From Cymbidium sinense (taxonomy: Eukaryota > Streptophyta > Magnoliopsida > Asparagales > Orchidaceae), in NCBI GenBank assembly GCA_021442155.1, contig CM038215.1, positions 278,988,413 through 279,052,412 of the forward strand: DNA of 64,000 nt, read 5' to 3'. The notes below the pieces were generated by a model. That model ran no database searches. It was not told where the DNA came from and was given only the letters and a program-made list of their open reading frames with translations. The position numbers were made by a program, and so were the translations under genes. Position 1 is the first letter of the stretch. The number at the start of each line of letters is the position of its first letter. Below, one piece after another: positions 36,980 through 47,861 of the stretch.

Positions 36980-38350
36980 TATTGTGTCATATTAAATGTC
37001 AAATTCTCATTTAATTCAAATAAAACAAGGTCATTTTGTATACTTCTGAACCAAGTCTTTTTTGATCTACCTCTACCTTTTTTAACATAAGCTAAATCTA
37101 ATAAATTTACTCTCCTACATCATCAAATGGCCAACATTTTATGTGACCAAGCCATCTACGATGACTCTCTCTAATCTTATCTATCACTAGAACTACTCCA
37201 ACCTTTTCACATGTATGTTCATTTCGAATTTTATCACTAAGTGTAAAGTAACTCAACCACAAGAGCATTCTCATTTCTGCAACACTTAATTTTATGCTTC
37301 TATTCGGCATTACATATAGCATTGCAAGTCTCACAACAAGCTTATAAAATTTTCCTTTGAGTTTAAGTAGAACTTTTCTATCAGCCAATAAGCCCAATGC
37401 ATTCCACCACTTCAACCATCCAACTTGAATTCTACTTCCCCATTTATTTCACCATCACTTTGAACAATAGACCCAAGATATCTAAAACATTCACTCTTTT
37501 TAATGACTTGATCACCCATTATCACAACCCACCATTAAATCTTCTATAATTAAAATTATACTCCATGTATTCAATTTTAGATCTACTCAAACGAAAGCCT
37601 TTAGACTCTAAAGTTGACCTCCATAATTCAAATTTCTCTTAAACCCCCTCTCTAGCCTTATCAACAAGAAAAATATCATCAACAAAAAGCATACACCAAA
37701 GTACATCCTCCTATAAATGTTTAGTAAGAACATCCATAACTAAAACAAAAAAATATGGGCTTAAAGCTGATCCTTGATGTAATCCAACTGAACTAGGAAA
37801 ATACTTGGTCAAACTTCCTTGTGTATTTGAACACAAATAATAGCTTCAGTATACATACCCTAAATAATTTGAATATAAGCAAGATTAACTCCCTTCTTTT
37901 CTAGAACTCTTCAAAGAACTTGTCTTAGAACTTTATCATATGCTTTCTCTAGATCAACAAATATCATATGTAGATCATCCTTACTCTCTCTATACTTCAT
38001 CAAACCTCTCAACAAATGTTAAGCATTCATAGTAGATCTACTAGCATGAAACCAAACTAATTTTGAGAAACTTTGTATCATAACCTATGTTCAATTACTC
38101 TCTCAGATAATTTTAATGTATGGCATATTAACTTAATTCATCTATAATTTGCACACTCTTGTGTATCACCATTATTTTTAAAATAGAAACCAATAAATTC
38201 TTTCTTCACTCATCAAATATCTTATCTTTAAATATTATTAAAAAGATTAGTAAGAAAAAAAATTCCTTAATCTTCTAAAAGCATTTTCACACTTCTATTA
38301 GTATATCATCAGATCCTACTATTTTTTAATATTTAAAATACTCATAAGCA
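36980..38350 (-). mobile_element. RTE-type LINE, second decayed copy (LINE B)
   Basis: Closely parallel to LINE A over most of its length ('gtcaaattctcatttaattc', 'atagtagatcta', 'taatttgcaca' and others). The minus strand encodes the RTE C-terminal segment LKLKGKFYKLVVRLAMLY, SVAEMRMLLWL, DKIRNEHTCEKVGV and RWLGHIKCWP (37107-37415), and traces of the RT blocks at 38.1-38.3 kb. It lacks the (TTG)n tail, so its 3' end is truncated or decayed. Confidence 0.82.
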
Positions 38351-39040
38351 TTTTAACCTTCCTTGACAATTTAAAAAATTCCTTAAAATCCTCAATGTCC
38401 AAGATCTATATCCATATAGGTTGATGTCATGATATGTGAAGGTAGGAACCAATGATCCATGATCAAATGGCCCCCTCACATGACCTCAAAGAAGACTCAT
38501 TTTCAACCTTAGGAAGTATGGGTAAAAAGTAAAGCAGTAGCCCATGTGTATGCACCCATCATAGCAAACAAAGAAAGTGTCTATAAAGCATAAAAGATCA
38601 TAACTCAATCTGAGCTATAACTAATTGGATTGAGCAGCGAACACAAGTAAGTGCACATGCCTACGAACAATTAACTTTACTCAAGGTCAAAGACCACAAC
38701 ATGCCTACTAAGACACAAGCACATATCCCTCATAAGTAACAAAAGAAGAAAGCATACAGTAGCATAGTGATATAAGTAATCAACATTAATACTTGTCAAG
38801 ATGAGGATACTATGCGTTGTAATGTATATGTCAAAATCATCATATAAAATGATGAGTGAAGGCCACCAAAAATGCCATCAATCATACCATACTCGAATCA
38901 ATGCAACAAGGCCATCATACAATATGGCACGCTTGACAAAACATCATATGAAACAATTCTCGAAATTATAAAGAACCACATCCAAATCATGTAACATGGA
39001 AAATGAAGCTCATAAAAGAATATAACAAAAAACTCATCTA
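38351..39040. other. Unassigned sequence upstream of repeat copy C
   Basis: AT-rich with many short CATC/GATG words (for example 'catcatataaaatgatgagt' at about 38835). No coding or transposon signature is seen. Confidence 0.4.
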
Positions 39041-39077
39041 AAGTCACTATGGCATGGTAGTTGATGCCATACAACTA
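39041..39077 (+). repeat. Left 37-bp direct repeat flanking copy C
   Basis: Matches 43966-44002 at 31 of 37 positions, with identical end 'tgatgccatacaacta' on both sides. It holds an inverted repeat, ggcat and atgcc. Confidence 0.8.
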
Positions 39078-39136
39078 AGAGATTTTGGTTATTATCGATC
39101 AAATTTTCAGAAGGTAGATAGAACAATAGATGACAC

Positions 39137-39578
39137 CTGATTTTGGTTCAAAAAGAATCACATGTAAAAGGAATCTGATTATTTAAATTCTTTAGATTTT
39201 TTTGGTTGAAAATTCTACAAATACATGAGCTTGTCTTTTTTTGTTTGGTGAAATAAATGTAATGTAAAACATTTTGAAGTTTTTTGTGGCGATGAAGCGG
39301 TAATCCGAATGGCGATGTACAAATAATTGACGGCTAGCAGCCGGCAAATGTGCGCGGTGTGGCCAGTCGAAGTGGCGGCGATGTCTGGATGGCGGGATCT
39401 CAAACATGTATCGGCACTATATTGGCCGGTGTATTTGGAATTCACCTGATTTGGGTGAATTAAATCTTTCTTTAAACATGAATTGCATTACATCACTTTG
39501 AAATTTTACTTTTTGCGTGTCAAACACAAAAAAAGCTGAAACCTTTGCATTTACTTTACTTTCCAACCAAACAGCCCC
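39137..39578 (+). mobile_element. MITE-like insert of 442 bp inside copy C
   Basis: Copies A and B are continuous across this point ('agacactacctggagattt'), whereas copy C has 442 extra bases between 'agatgacac' and 'tacccatagatttt'. The ends are imperfect inverted repeats: CTGATTTTGGTTCAAAAAG on the left, and CTGTTTGGTTGGAAAG when the right end is complemented. The right end TTTGGTT...CAG-CCCC type is common to plant MITEs of the hAT or Harbinger groups. The centre is GC-rich, giving short overlapping minus frames at 39192-39445 that are not genes. The target duplication is unclear. Confidence 0.7.
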
Positions 39579-40691
39579 TACCCATAGATTTTGCCCACAT
39601 TTGTGAGGACTTTAGATCTAATTCCAGGTTTTCTATAGGCACAAGCACCTATAGTTAATTACTCATCCCAATGCTAAGAGAGAACTTTCGATTATGACTA
39701 GTCGTTAGATAGCTAATTGTTTAGTATATAACTGCAAAAAAAAAAAAAGTTTAGAAGTTTATAAAATTCATCATCATTAACTTAAAGCGGAAGGTCGAAG
39801 GAATGATGACGAACCAGATCAAGATCTCATGATTTCGTCATCCATGATGTGTAATTGATGGTCTACTTAGTCAAAGGGGTATCCAACCGAGAAGATCCTG
39901 TCGGCCTAAGTTACATCTTCCAAATGAGGCCTAAGTTGATGTTTCTAAGAAGATAATTTTAAGTCTACCTTAAGAGAGAGCTTTTGCCATCGTCATTTTC
40001 CTATAGTTAACAAAACAAAATCATTGGGGAACATAAGAACTACAATCATGACTGTGATATAATAGTGTCATTTAGCGATAAAACACCTGATCAAAAAACT
40101 CTGATCATAATTGCATCATATATGGAGCCTACTAGTCAAACTATGCAGACAGAGGACTCGAGTTACATCCTTACTCGTATGAGGTTGTTTGAGTTTGAAC
40201 ATACTCAAACATTTGACTTGCATTAGCTCCTTTGTAAGCTAAAATTTTCTTAAATTATCATCTTCGACAAATGATTGTGAAATATGAATTGAGTGGATTT
40301 GTGCTTTAAACTTTTAAATATTGAAGTTTATTTAATCATTTATAGCTTAGTAATTTAATAGATTTTGCATTTGTATTTATGCTTGATTTATGTTAATTTG
40401 GTTTAAAATGTTGAATACATTTTGATGGTAATATCCTCTCGATTGAAATTTCCATTGAACATAGCAATCATCGGAATATAAACTTTGTCAACTTTATCTA
40501 CCTATTAGTAAAGGATCGGGTCTATAAATTCATTATCATGTCTCCAATCTAAGGTTAAGGGTTTCATTTTTGAACATGAAATTTCTTTGTTAATAATTAA
40601 TATCATTGATGACCGTATGTAAATGTATAAATCAAATTTTCTTCTTAGTGATTGAACATCTAACTTGCAATCAATTGTGTCAACTCTTGTT

Positions 40692-40700
40692 TATATAAGG
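40692..40700 (+). promoter_or_regulatory. TATA-like box in copy C
   Basis: TATATAAGG lies between the gypsy-like leader block and the hairpin zone, the same relative place as CTATAAATA in copy A. Confidence 0.35.
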
Positions 40701-42097
40701 AGGAGGATCGAATTCATTGAGAAAGACTTGCTACTTCATCATATAGATAAAACAGCTCATTTAGAAGCGTGTGTATTGTACACACATATTAATCTTTAGG
40801 GTTTGTCATTTTCTAATTAATGCACATATATCTTCAAAATGGTTACCATTTTATCAAAACATTTACATATTTCTTAGAGCCCAAAATGATTTGAGTTAAC
40901 TTCATCTTCAACCCGTGTAGCATCCTCATATACTAAGTCGAATGTAACACGTGTCAAGGCACATACGGGTTGATTAAGATTGTTTGCCCACTTTCAAGAC
41001 ATTGAGTTTAAACATGAAGTTTCCTTGAAGCATGTGCAAACTCCTTAAATCTTTGACACATTTCAATGCAACAAGGATGAATATGAAGCTATCTCATAAG
41101 GCGTACAAATATCTCATTTGAAGCTTGTATGCTTGCACGAGTTTCGAGCCAATTGAATGAATCATAAGATGGTCTCGAAATATGTGTCATGAAATCATTT
41201 CACTCAAGTGTATACACACATTTTGAACATTACAATTAAGGGAATAGCTACTTCGAAATGCATGTATAATTTAGCTCCTTAGACTGCTTGCACACATTTC
41301 AATGTAATAGACTTAAGTCTAGATATAAGATCATCTTGAAATGCGAATAAGGGTTCACTTGTGGCTAATGATGGTTGAGTTTGCTAATGAGCTCTTAAGC
41401 CTTTATCAATTCATTCAATCTAACAATTATTCTCATACATAGATAAGCCATTATATCTTTTTTAAATTTGGGCATGCATATTCGGATTTCTAGCTCCATC
41501 ACAATAAGATATAAGTGTTATGTGGATGTTTGTTGAAAGATCACGTTGCAATGTGCCTAAGTGAGTACATCACTTATTTTAAACTTTCCATTAATATTCT
41601 TTTAGCTCTTCTTCATATGTTCAAAATTAGTATAATAAAATTCAATAATCCATTTAATAGCGCTCTATTTGTGTTCAACGAAAAGCAAAGCCATCAAGTC
41701 AAGCTCTTGCTTACAACCAACATGTCAATCCCTCGTATAAATTAACCTTCAAATTTAACTTGAGTTTCGTCTCCATGCATAAATGATGTTAATGCTCGCT
41801 GCCAAACTTCTGAGACTATTCTATGTGTTGTTCAAGTTCCTTTTGAATCTTGAAATACATTGCTTGTGTTCATTGATGAATGATTTATCTATTATAAGCC
41901 CTATTTTGGTTTGATCTTTGCAAGTTTATTCTCATTTTAGAAGTTTTCATTTCATATATGACTCATCATCATTTTGAATTTTAGTTTAAGTTTCAAATAT
42001 CCTTTATTTAGTTCAGTTCAAATCCTACATAAGTCCGAAGTTTGATGAAATTTTTCCTCGACTCGTCACTTAGGGGTTGTATGTCAGTCTTGAGCCT

Positions 42098-42470
42098 TCC
42101 CACCACTCTTATAAGAAGTGTGCATAATAAGTATCTTGCAACACTAGGGCTTAAAAGTCTTCGTACCTATAACACTTATAAGAAGCGGCACATAGGCCTT
42201 CAAGTATACTTGTAGAGCTTGATTTTTAATTTGGATTTTAATTTTAGGTTTAAGTTTATTTTATTTCAATTTAGTTTGAGTTCCCTATCAATGTGGAGGT
42301 CCTGACATTATTTCGACAGCATCCTGATGTCATCCCTATGAAAGAAGCTACCTTGTGAGCGCTAAGCCTTCCCACCACGCTTATAAGAAGCATGCATGGT
42401 CGGTATCTTGCAACACCGCGACTGGAGGATCTTCGTACCTGCCGCATTTATAAGAAACGATGCATATCCC
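42098..42470 (+). repeat. Paired hairpin modules of copy C
   Basis: Two modules, each with two hairpins sharing the loop core ttataagaa: CACTC/GTGTG type at 42104-42122, AACACTT with AAGCGG (weak) at 42171-42190, ACCACGCTT with AAGCATGCATGGT at 42374-42400, and CCGCATTT with AAACGATG (weak) at 42440-42465. The first of each pair is preceded by 'gccttcccacca' and followed by 'gtatcttgcaacac'. The second is preceded by 'cttcgtacct' and followed by 'cttcaa'. Confidence 0.75.
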
Positions 42471-42689
42471 TTCAATTACCTGCATGAAGAAAGACGCAGT
42501 TTTTCTCGCCACACTGGAACAATGCACATGAGTACTTAATTTAAAATTTTGCCCGCCGGGTTGAGACAACATGTGTAGGTACTTAATTTGTTTTAGCATT
42601 TTACCTTCGCAAGAAAATCAAAATGGTATGGCATGGATTCCAAGACAAGTGCACAGATTTCGATGAAATGCATGGATTTCAAGGTCGGG

Positions 42690-43420
42690 GGGAAGAGCTT
42701 TTCCTCTCTCTCTCTCTTTACTGCATTTTATGTGCAAATTTTATAGAGAGAAAGAGGGAAATCTTTCTCTGATTTTAGAGAGAGAATGAGAGGATTGAGA
42801 GAGATTGAGAAAGGGAGAGTGAAGAGGAGGGACTCATGTAATAGAGCAATGAGAGGAGGTCTAATGGTGTGAGTGGTGCAACTCCATGTGCTGAGAAGAG
42901 AGGAAGTAGGCTGCGAGGCTTGTTGGATGCAGTAAGATGGGAAGATTGGGTGCTCGGGTAGGAGATTGGCTTGTGGCATCGGGTTTCGAGTCGGACAAAG
43001 ATAAGGAGAGATCTCTATTCAGCCGACAGCAAGAGGAAGTGGACAGGTTGTGAGCTGGTCGACGATGAGGTCGAGGCATGCAAGAACTAGGGGCAACGGG
43101 ATACCAAATTGAACTGCTAGGCCTAGTGCGTGTGATTTGGCGCGGGGGAGGTGGATGAAATAGGGTTTTCTCACACAAGTGAGAGGGACATTCAATATGG
43201 CTAGCTGGGGGTTCGATGGCTCAAACAAGGAAAGGCGTTAGAAGGCGAGGTTGGGAGAGGCAGAGAGAGTAGGGGAGTTCAAAATGGGAGTGAGAGGGAG
43301 AGAATGACGAGCAAGAGTCGAGTTTTCAGGATTTGAGTGACGAGAATAAAGAGATCATGCATGGGAGTGGTTCGCAACATGGGTAAGCATGGAAGGTATG
43401 GACAACGACAGACAATGTGA
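42690..43420 (+). repeat. Purine-skewed tract of copy C
   Basis: A G/A-rich plus strand beginning with a (CT)n run at 42702-42717 and then long GA-rich runs ('gagagaatgagaggattgag'). Minus frames at 42728-43228 are proline/serine/leucine-rich by composition only. Confidence 0.6.
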
Positions 43421-43965
43421 AGTTTGACCAACAACTGCCTTAATTTATATCATCGCCACGAAATGCAAATTTGACGAAATTTCTCATGTGACAACCTCGA
43501 TCAATAGGGGCGTCAATTCTAGATAATTTTGATGTTACGAACGCAGCGACATTGTCCGTTTCACGATCAAGGATCATTTGATCGATTTTGATGTCGAATT
43601 AGGTCAATTTCAACTCAAAAACTATGTTGTCGCATCTTATCGCGTGACCCACGCAATCAATTGTAAAAGCCTCATTAAAAAATTTCAATGTTTGAATAAT
43701 GGTGCGACCAATCTGGGAAAAAGGCGTGGCAACGACTTATCTTCTCCATCGATCGATTGTCGGATTGCACAAATGTATATCTTAATCAATTTCAATATTC
43801 TAGATGTAGTGCGAAGTCCATTTGTCAATTAGAGATCATTTCAATCGATTCTTTTGATGATCGGGAAATTTCAACTTCAATTTGTGTGACATCGCATCTG
43901 TAGTCTATCAAATTCACCATATTTGCTCAATTTGACATATGTAACTTATATAGAGATCAACACTA

Positions 43966-44002
43966 AAGTCAATGTGGCATGCCAACTGATGCCATACAAC
44001 TA
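43966..44002 (+). repeat. Right 37-bp direct repeat flanking copy C
   Basis: Partner of 39041-39077. The distance between them (4.89 kb) equals the length of copy C. Confidence 0.8.
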
Positions 44003-45062
44003 TCACAAAAAAGAAAGGCTTGGGGTAAAACATCACATAAAATGATGCATAAAAAATTCCAAGAGCCTCTTCAAGCTTATGAGATATGCAAATCAAAGTA
44101 TCCAAATGAGATCAAACTCACGCATAATCAAGGAGATGCTCAATTATCCCTTTCACACTATAACTTATGAAAGTTAAAGGCTTTATCTAAGTTATCAATC
44201 TCGGGTCATCGTTCTGAGAAATGTATTCCTCCTGATGAAAAAAAAAATCAATCAAAAGAGGTAATTTAATTCTCATATTTTACGCATTTTAAAGTAAAGC
44301 CTAATTTTCATACACCCCGAAAGTTTGCATATGCATTTTCATGAAATTCTGAATTTTATGTTAAGCAAAATGATATATACATACATATATAGTTTGTGTT
44401 TTCATGTGTTGTTAGAAATAATCAATTGCATTTATATAGTAATTAATGTAAATCCTAATTAATCATTGTTTAATTAATCCATTAAGTTGATCAATTACTA
44501 TAGCTATCTTATCTAATCTCAGTAATATTTACATGCATTGGCCAGATGGGAATTTGGTTGGGATATGGCGTAGATCAATGGCTGTGATTGAGTACTAAAA
44601 ACACTTTCCTTATTCCTTACCCTGTTCAGCTTGGTTTTGCCCCTTTACCTATTTTGTCTCAGTTTTTCATGTATGGGAACGGGAAATTCCATGAACTGAA
44701 GCTAGCCGAACACTCCATTCTAGGCTGCTGTTGTTGTCGTGAAACTTTTCCCCCTCTCTTCATTGGTAGCTATTGTTGTGAGATGGTTTTTAGCTAACCG
44801 ATAACTTATAGCTAGGAGAGCCATTTTCTTTCTTTTGTGATCTACTCGGGTATGTATGAATTATTGGCTATTGATTTTTTTCTTTTCAACTAGGTTGGTA
44901 AACAGCAGATTGAGCTGTTGTTTGGGTTTGTAAAACGTGATTTGACCTGTTGTGGAGGTGTATGTATGAGTTGCAGTTGTGTTGGCTGGTGTTCAAGCCT
45001 TTGATTAGACCTTGTGGTGGCTGCTTGGATCCTTGATTAGGGTTGTTGTTCAAACCTATATT
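44003..45062. other. Unassigned sequence
   Basis: No domain or transposon signature. The plus strand becomes T- and TG-rich from 44.6 kb, leading into the minisatellite. Confidence 0.4.
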
Positions 45063-45316
45063 GGCTGTCATTTGTCATTTATTGGCTGCTGTTTGAATCT
45101 ATGTTGGCTATCATTTGTGTCATTTGTTGGCAGCTGTTTGGACCCATATTGGCTGCCATTTGTGTCATTTATTGGCTGCAGTTTGAACTATGTTGGTGGT
45201 CATTTGTGTCATGTATTGACTGTTGTTTGAACCTATGTTGGCTGTCATTTGTGTCACTTATTAGCTGTTGTTTGGACCTATGTTGGCTGCCATTTGTGAC
45301 ATTATTGACTGTTGGT
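45063..45316 (+). repeat. 45-bp minisatellite, about 5.5 units
   Basis: Units begin 'ggctgtcatttgtgtca' at 45063, 45106, 45151, 45195, 45240 and 45285, so the period is 43-45 bp. Each unit is itself two related halves starting ttggctg. Because 45 is a multiple of three, frames stay open through the array (plus 45101-45355), encoding 15-residue hydrophobic Cys/Trp-rich repeats. I do not regard this as a gene. Confidence 0.88.
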
Positions 45317-45483
45317 GTTATTATTATCATGTGGGTAACTTTTGGAGATAATTGAATTTTTAATTTCTTTCTCTCCCAAGCAACCCTCAACTGTCAGATG
45401 CCTCTTTTGTATTTCGTTTGTGCCTCGATTAGTTTTTAAGAGTGGTATTAGTGTGGGATTAGTAATGAGGCATTCTGAGTGTG

Positions 45484-45535
45484 TTGTAGTTGGATGGCGA
45501 GAGATAGGGTTGTAGTTGGATGGCGAGAGATAGGG
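45484..45535 (+). repeat. Perfect 26-bp tandem duplication
   Basis: Two identical copies starting 'ttgtagttggatggcgagag' at 45484 and 45510. Confidence 0.95.
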
Positions 45536-46009
45536 AGTTAAGGAAGATGTGTAAGGTAGTATTGTTAATTTAAGTTAATTTATTTTAAATATTTCATTTA
45601 ATACTATTTAATTCTCTTCCTACAATAACTTCTATGTTTAAGTCAAACGCAGCAATCATCTGAAATTGAGGCATCATGCAAGGCAAGAGGAAAAGAATCC
45701 AGGTACAATTAGTATTAACAAATCTTACTAAATGACACTTGAATATAATTTAAACAAACAATACCCATATATTTTACGATTAAAAGTATTTTATAATATC
45801 ATTCATTGTAATATATTTCCAATATTTTGCTTAATAGAATTTATCGCTTAGTTGAGCGACGTGAGTAGGATTTATGAAAAGGAGTGTAATTCAGGTACAA
45901 TTAAGTGTTAAATCCTAATTTTATTAATTTATGTAAAGTGAATGCCATTTCAGGTTGTGTACTCACGTCGTCAAACACATCGTGATATTGGCCCAACCAC
46001 TAAGGTGAG
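45536..46009. other. Unassigned spacer
   Basis: AT-rich. 'aggtacaatta' appears twice (about 45700 and 45894), suggesting an internal duplication. No gene. Confidence 0.35.
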
Positions 46010-47861
46010 ACATGTAATGTAATCACACTGCATAATCTCTACCCTTATTCTCAATCAACTGTGCAGAATGTAGATAACTCGACACGTGATTCCATCAACA
46101 CGCTCCAACCTCGGCACCGAACGAAAGTGAAATTTGTATCTAATCAAATCATCACAAAATTTACAATTCATCTACTAATTAATTCATATCACAATTACTG
46201 GAAGCATGAAATCTTTTGTACAACACAGTAACAACTAGACATCAAAGATAAAATTTTGTACGCACCCAAAAAGCCTTTAATCTTCCCAAAACTTACACCC
46301 CAAAACTGTACAAATCAACAAAACGGTCTAACTTCTACCCACCTCGTCTTTTCCAAATTATCAATCCAGAAGATCATAAGCAAAAGTTTTCAGGAGACAA
46401 GAATGCTAAAGTAAGCTCGTAACAAGACAAGAGAACAATCGCATGTACATTTAAATTTGCGTAAGAGTAAATCAAAACAATGCAGCAGAACGTAAGAACA
46501 ATATCTTCAGATCAGATCAACGTCAAAAAGAGCAAGTATATTAATGTAAAAAGAAATTATTTCGCTCTATATCAAATCATTTTTCTAAAATGTAATTTAT
46601 AATCATGTTTGACTTCATAACAAAAGGGTCGCCACCCTACCGTCACTTAAAGTCATGTAGCGTACGGAACCATACTACTTACCTAACAAATGACACTGGA
46701 CAAACTTAACGGCTCCAACCTCAATGTCGAAGATACTAAGATCCCTCGCCATGGCTCATCTCTCAAAACTTTTGCCTATCTCAAGATTTCTATAACATAG
46801 CCTTCCTATCACAATTTTTCCGACATTTCATTTATCACATCATCGCATTTAACAACACGTTTTAAAATATTTCTATACGCCCAACGAAATCATACGCTAA
46901 TAAAGAAATGAACTACCTTTATAATCATCGGAGCAGAATTACATACAATACGACAATATCTGAATGTCATTCATACAATTTATAAAAAAATCTAAAAACA
47001 ATGATTCATAGACTATGTAAACCGAATTTAAATTAAAGAATTACGTCTCACCCGTCAAGACCAGTTGTCGGATGCCTCATTCCTCCTCGATACACAACCT
47101 ATAATGAAATAATTCTTCTAAATACTTCTAATACATGAAACTCAAATGAAACTAATTAACACCTGGCCAGATCACCGCTTAAACCGCAATCTTACCCTAA
47201 ATCGATATATCCTCATATAATCTTTCGTAATCAGAAGACGCTAACGCCAATATTAATTACCTGATTAAATTAACAAACTAAAATTAACAAAATTGATGTC
47301 TCCATTTTAATACACACCTCCGCAACTTACCTACAATGTACCAAAGCAGATGAACCCCCAATCACATATTTCAACACCATAAGGCCGAAAAAGAATAAGG
47401 AAAAGAAATTCAAGAATCCTCCAAACTCCTCCGACGCCAAAACAGAAATCCCTACCGAGCCGACGGTTCAGGATTTCCAACCCAGAACTTACTCGACGGT
47501 CAAGCGACACGTGCGAGCGGGTCCAGCTAAGACGTTATGGTTCAACGAGCGCGCACGGAGGCCCTCCTGTCGGCCGACAGCGCGGCGGCGAGGGTGATGA
47601 ATCTGGCCTCGAGATCCGGCTCGTTTCACGCATGAGCGCAATCCGTCAGCCGATGCCGGTGGGGAAAGGAGGAGACGAACTCGACCGGTGAAGGAACCGA
47701 GGTCACGCTATGGAAGGAAATGAAATAGAAGTCATGGAGAGATCCAACCATACACGCGTCGAATGTTTAATCCGCCTGCATGGTTATGCTACATAATGCT
47801 ACAAGAACGACATTAATTAGCTAAAACAAAATTAATTAGGAAAAACTAATTGGATATTACA
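46010..47861 (-). mobile_element. Solo LTR 1 of the 1.8-kb-LTR Ty3/gypsy family
   Basis: Aligns along its length with LTR 2 and LTR 3: 'cacgctccaacctcg' (about 46100), 'atctaatcaaatcatcacaa', 'aagcctttaatcttcccaaa', 'gatactaagatccc' and a CG-rich zone at 47.4-47.75 kb, ending 'attggatattaca' at 47861. The orientation is minus, because the same end adjoins the polypurine tract in the full element. No internal domain follows, so it is a solo LTR. The left end has diverged and is placed only approximately. Confidence 0.78.

Larger units (their letters stand above)
39078..43965 (+). repeat. Large dispersed repeat family, copy C
   Basis: Block order as in A and B: 'agatgacac' (39131), interrupted here by an insert, then 'gaggactttagatctaattc' (about 39607), 'gatctcatgatttcgtcatc' (about 39824), 'gtcatttagcgata' (about 40070), 'ttcttaaattatcatcttcg' (about 40247), TATA-like box at 40692, hairpins 42.1-42.47 kb, purine tract 42.69-43.4 kb and CG-bearing tail 43.5-43.96 kb. 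It is bounded closely by the 37-bp direct repeats, so its ends are the best defined of the three copies. No open reading frame is shared with A or B. Confidence 0.72.

Noticed and set aside
39192..39445. Overlapping minus-strand frames of about 70 codons
   Set aside because: Inside the MITE-like insert, where the GC-rich core opens frames by chance.
45012..45390. Repeat proteins read from the minisatellite on both strands
   Set aside because: The open frames follow from the 45-bp period. There is no start context, domain or signal to support translation.
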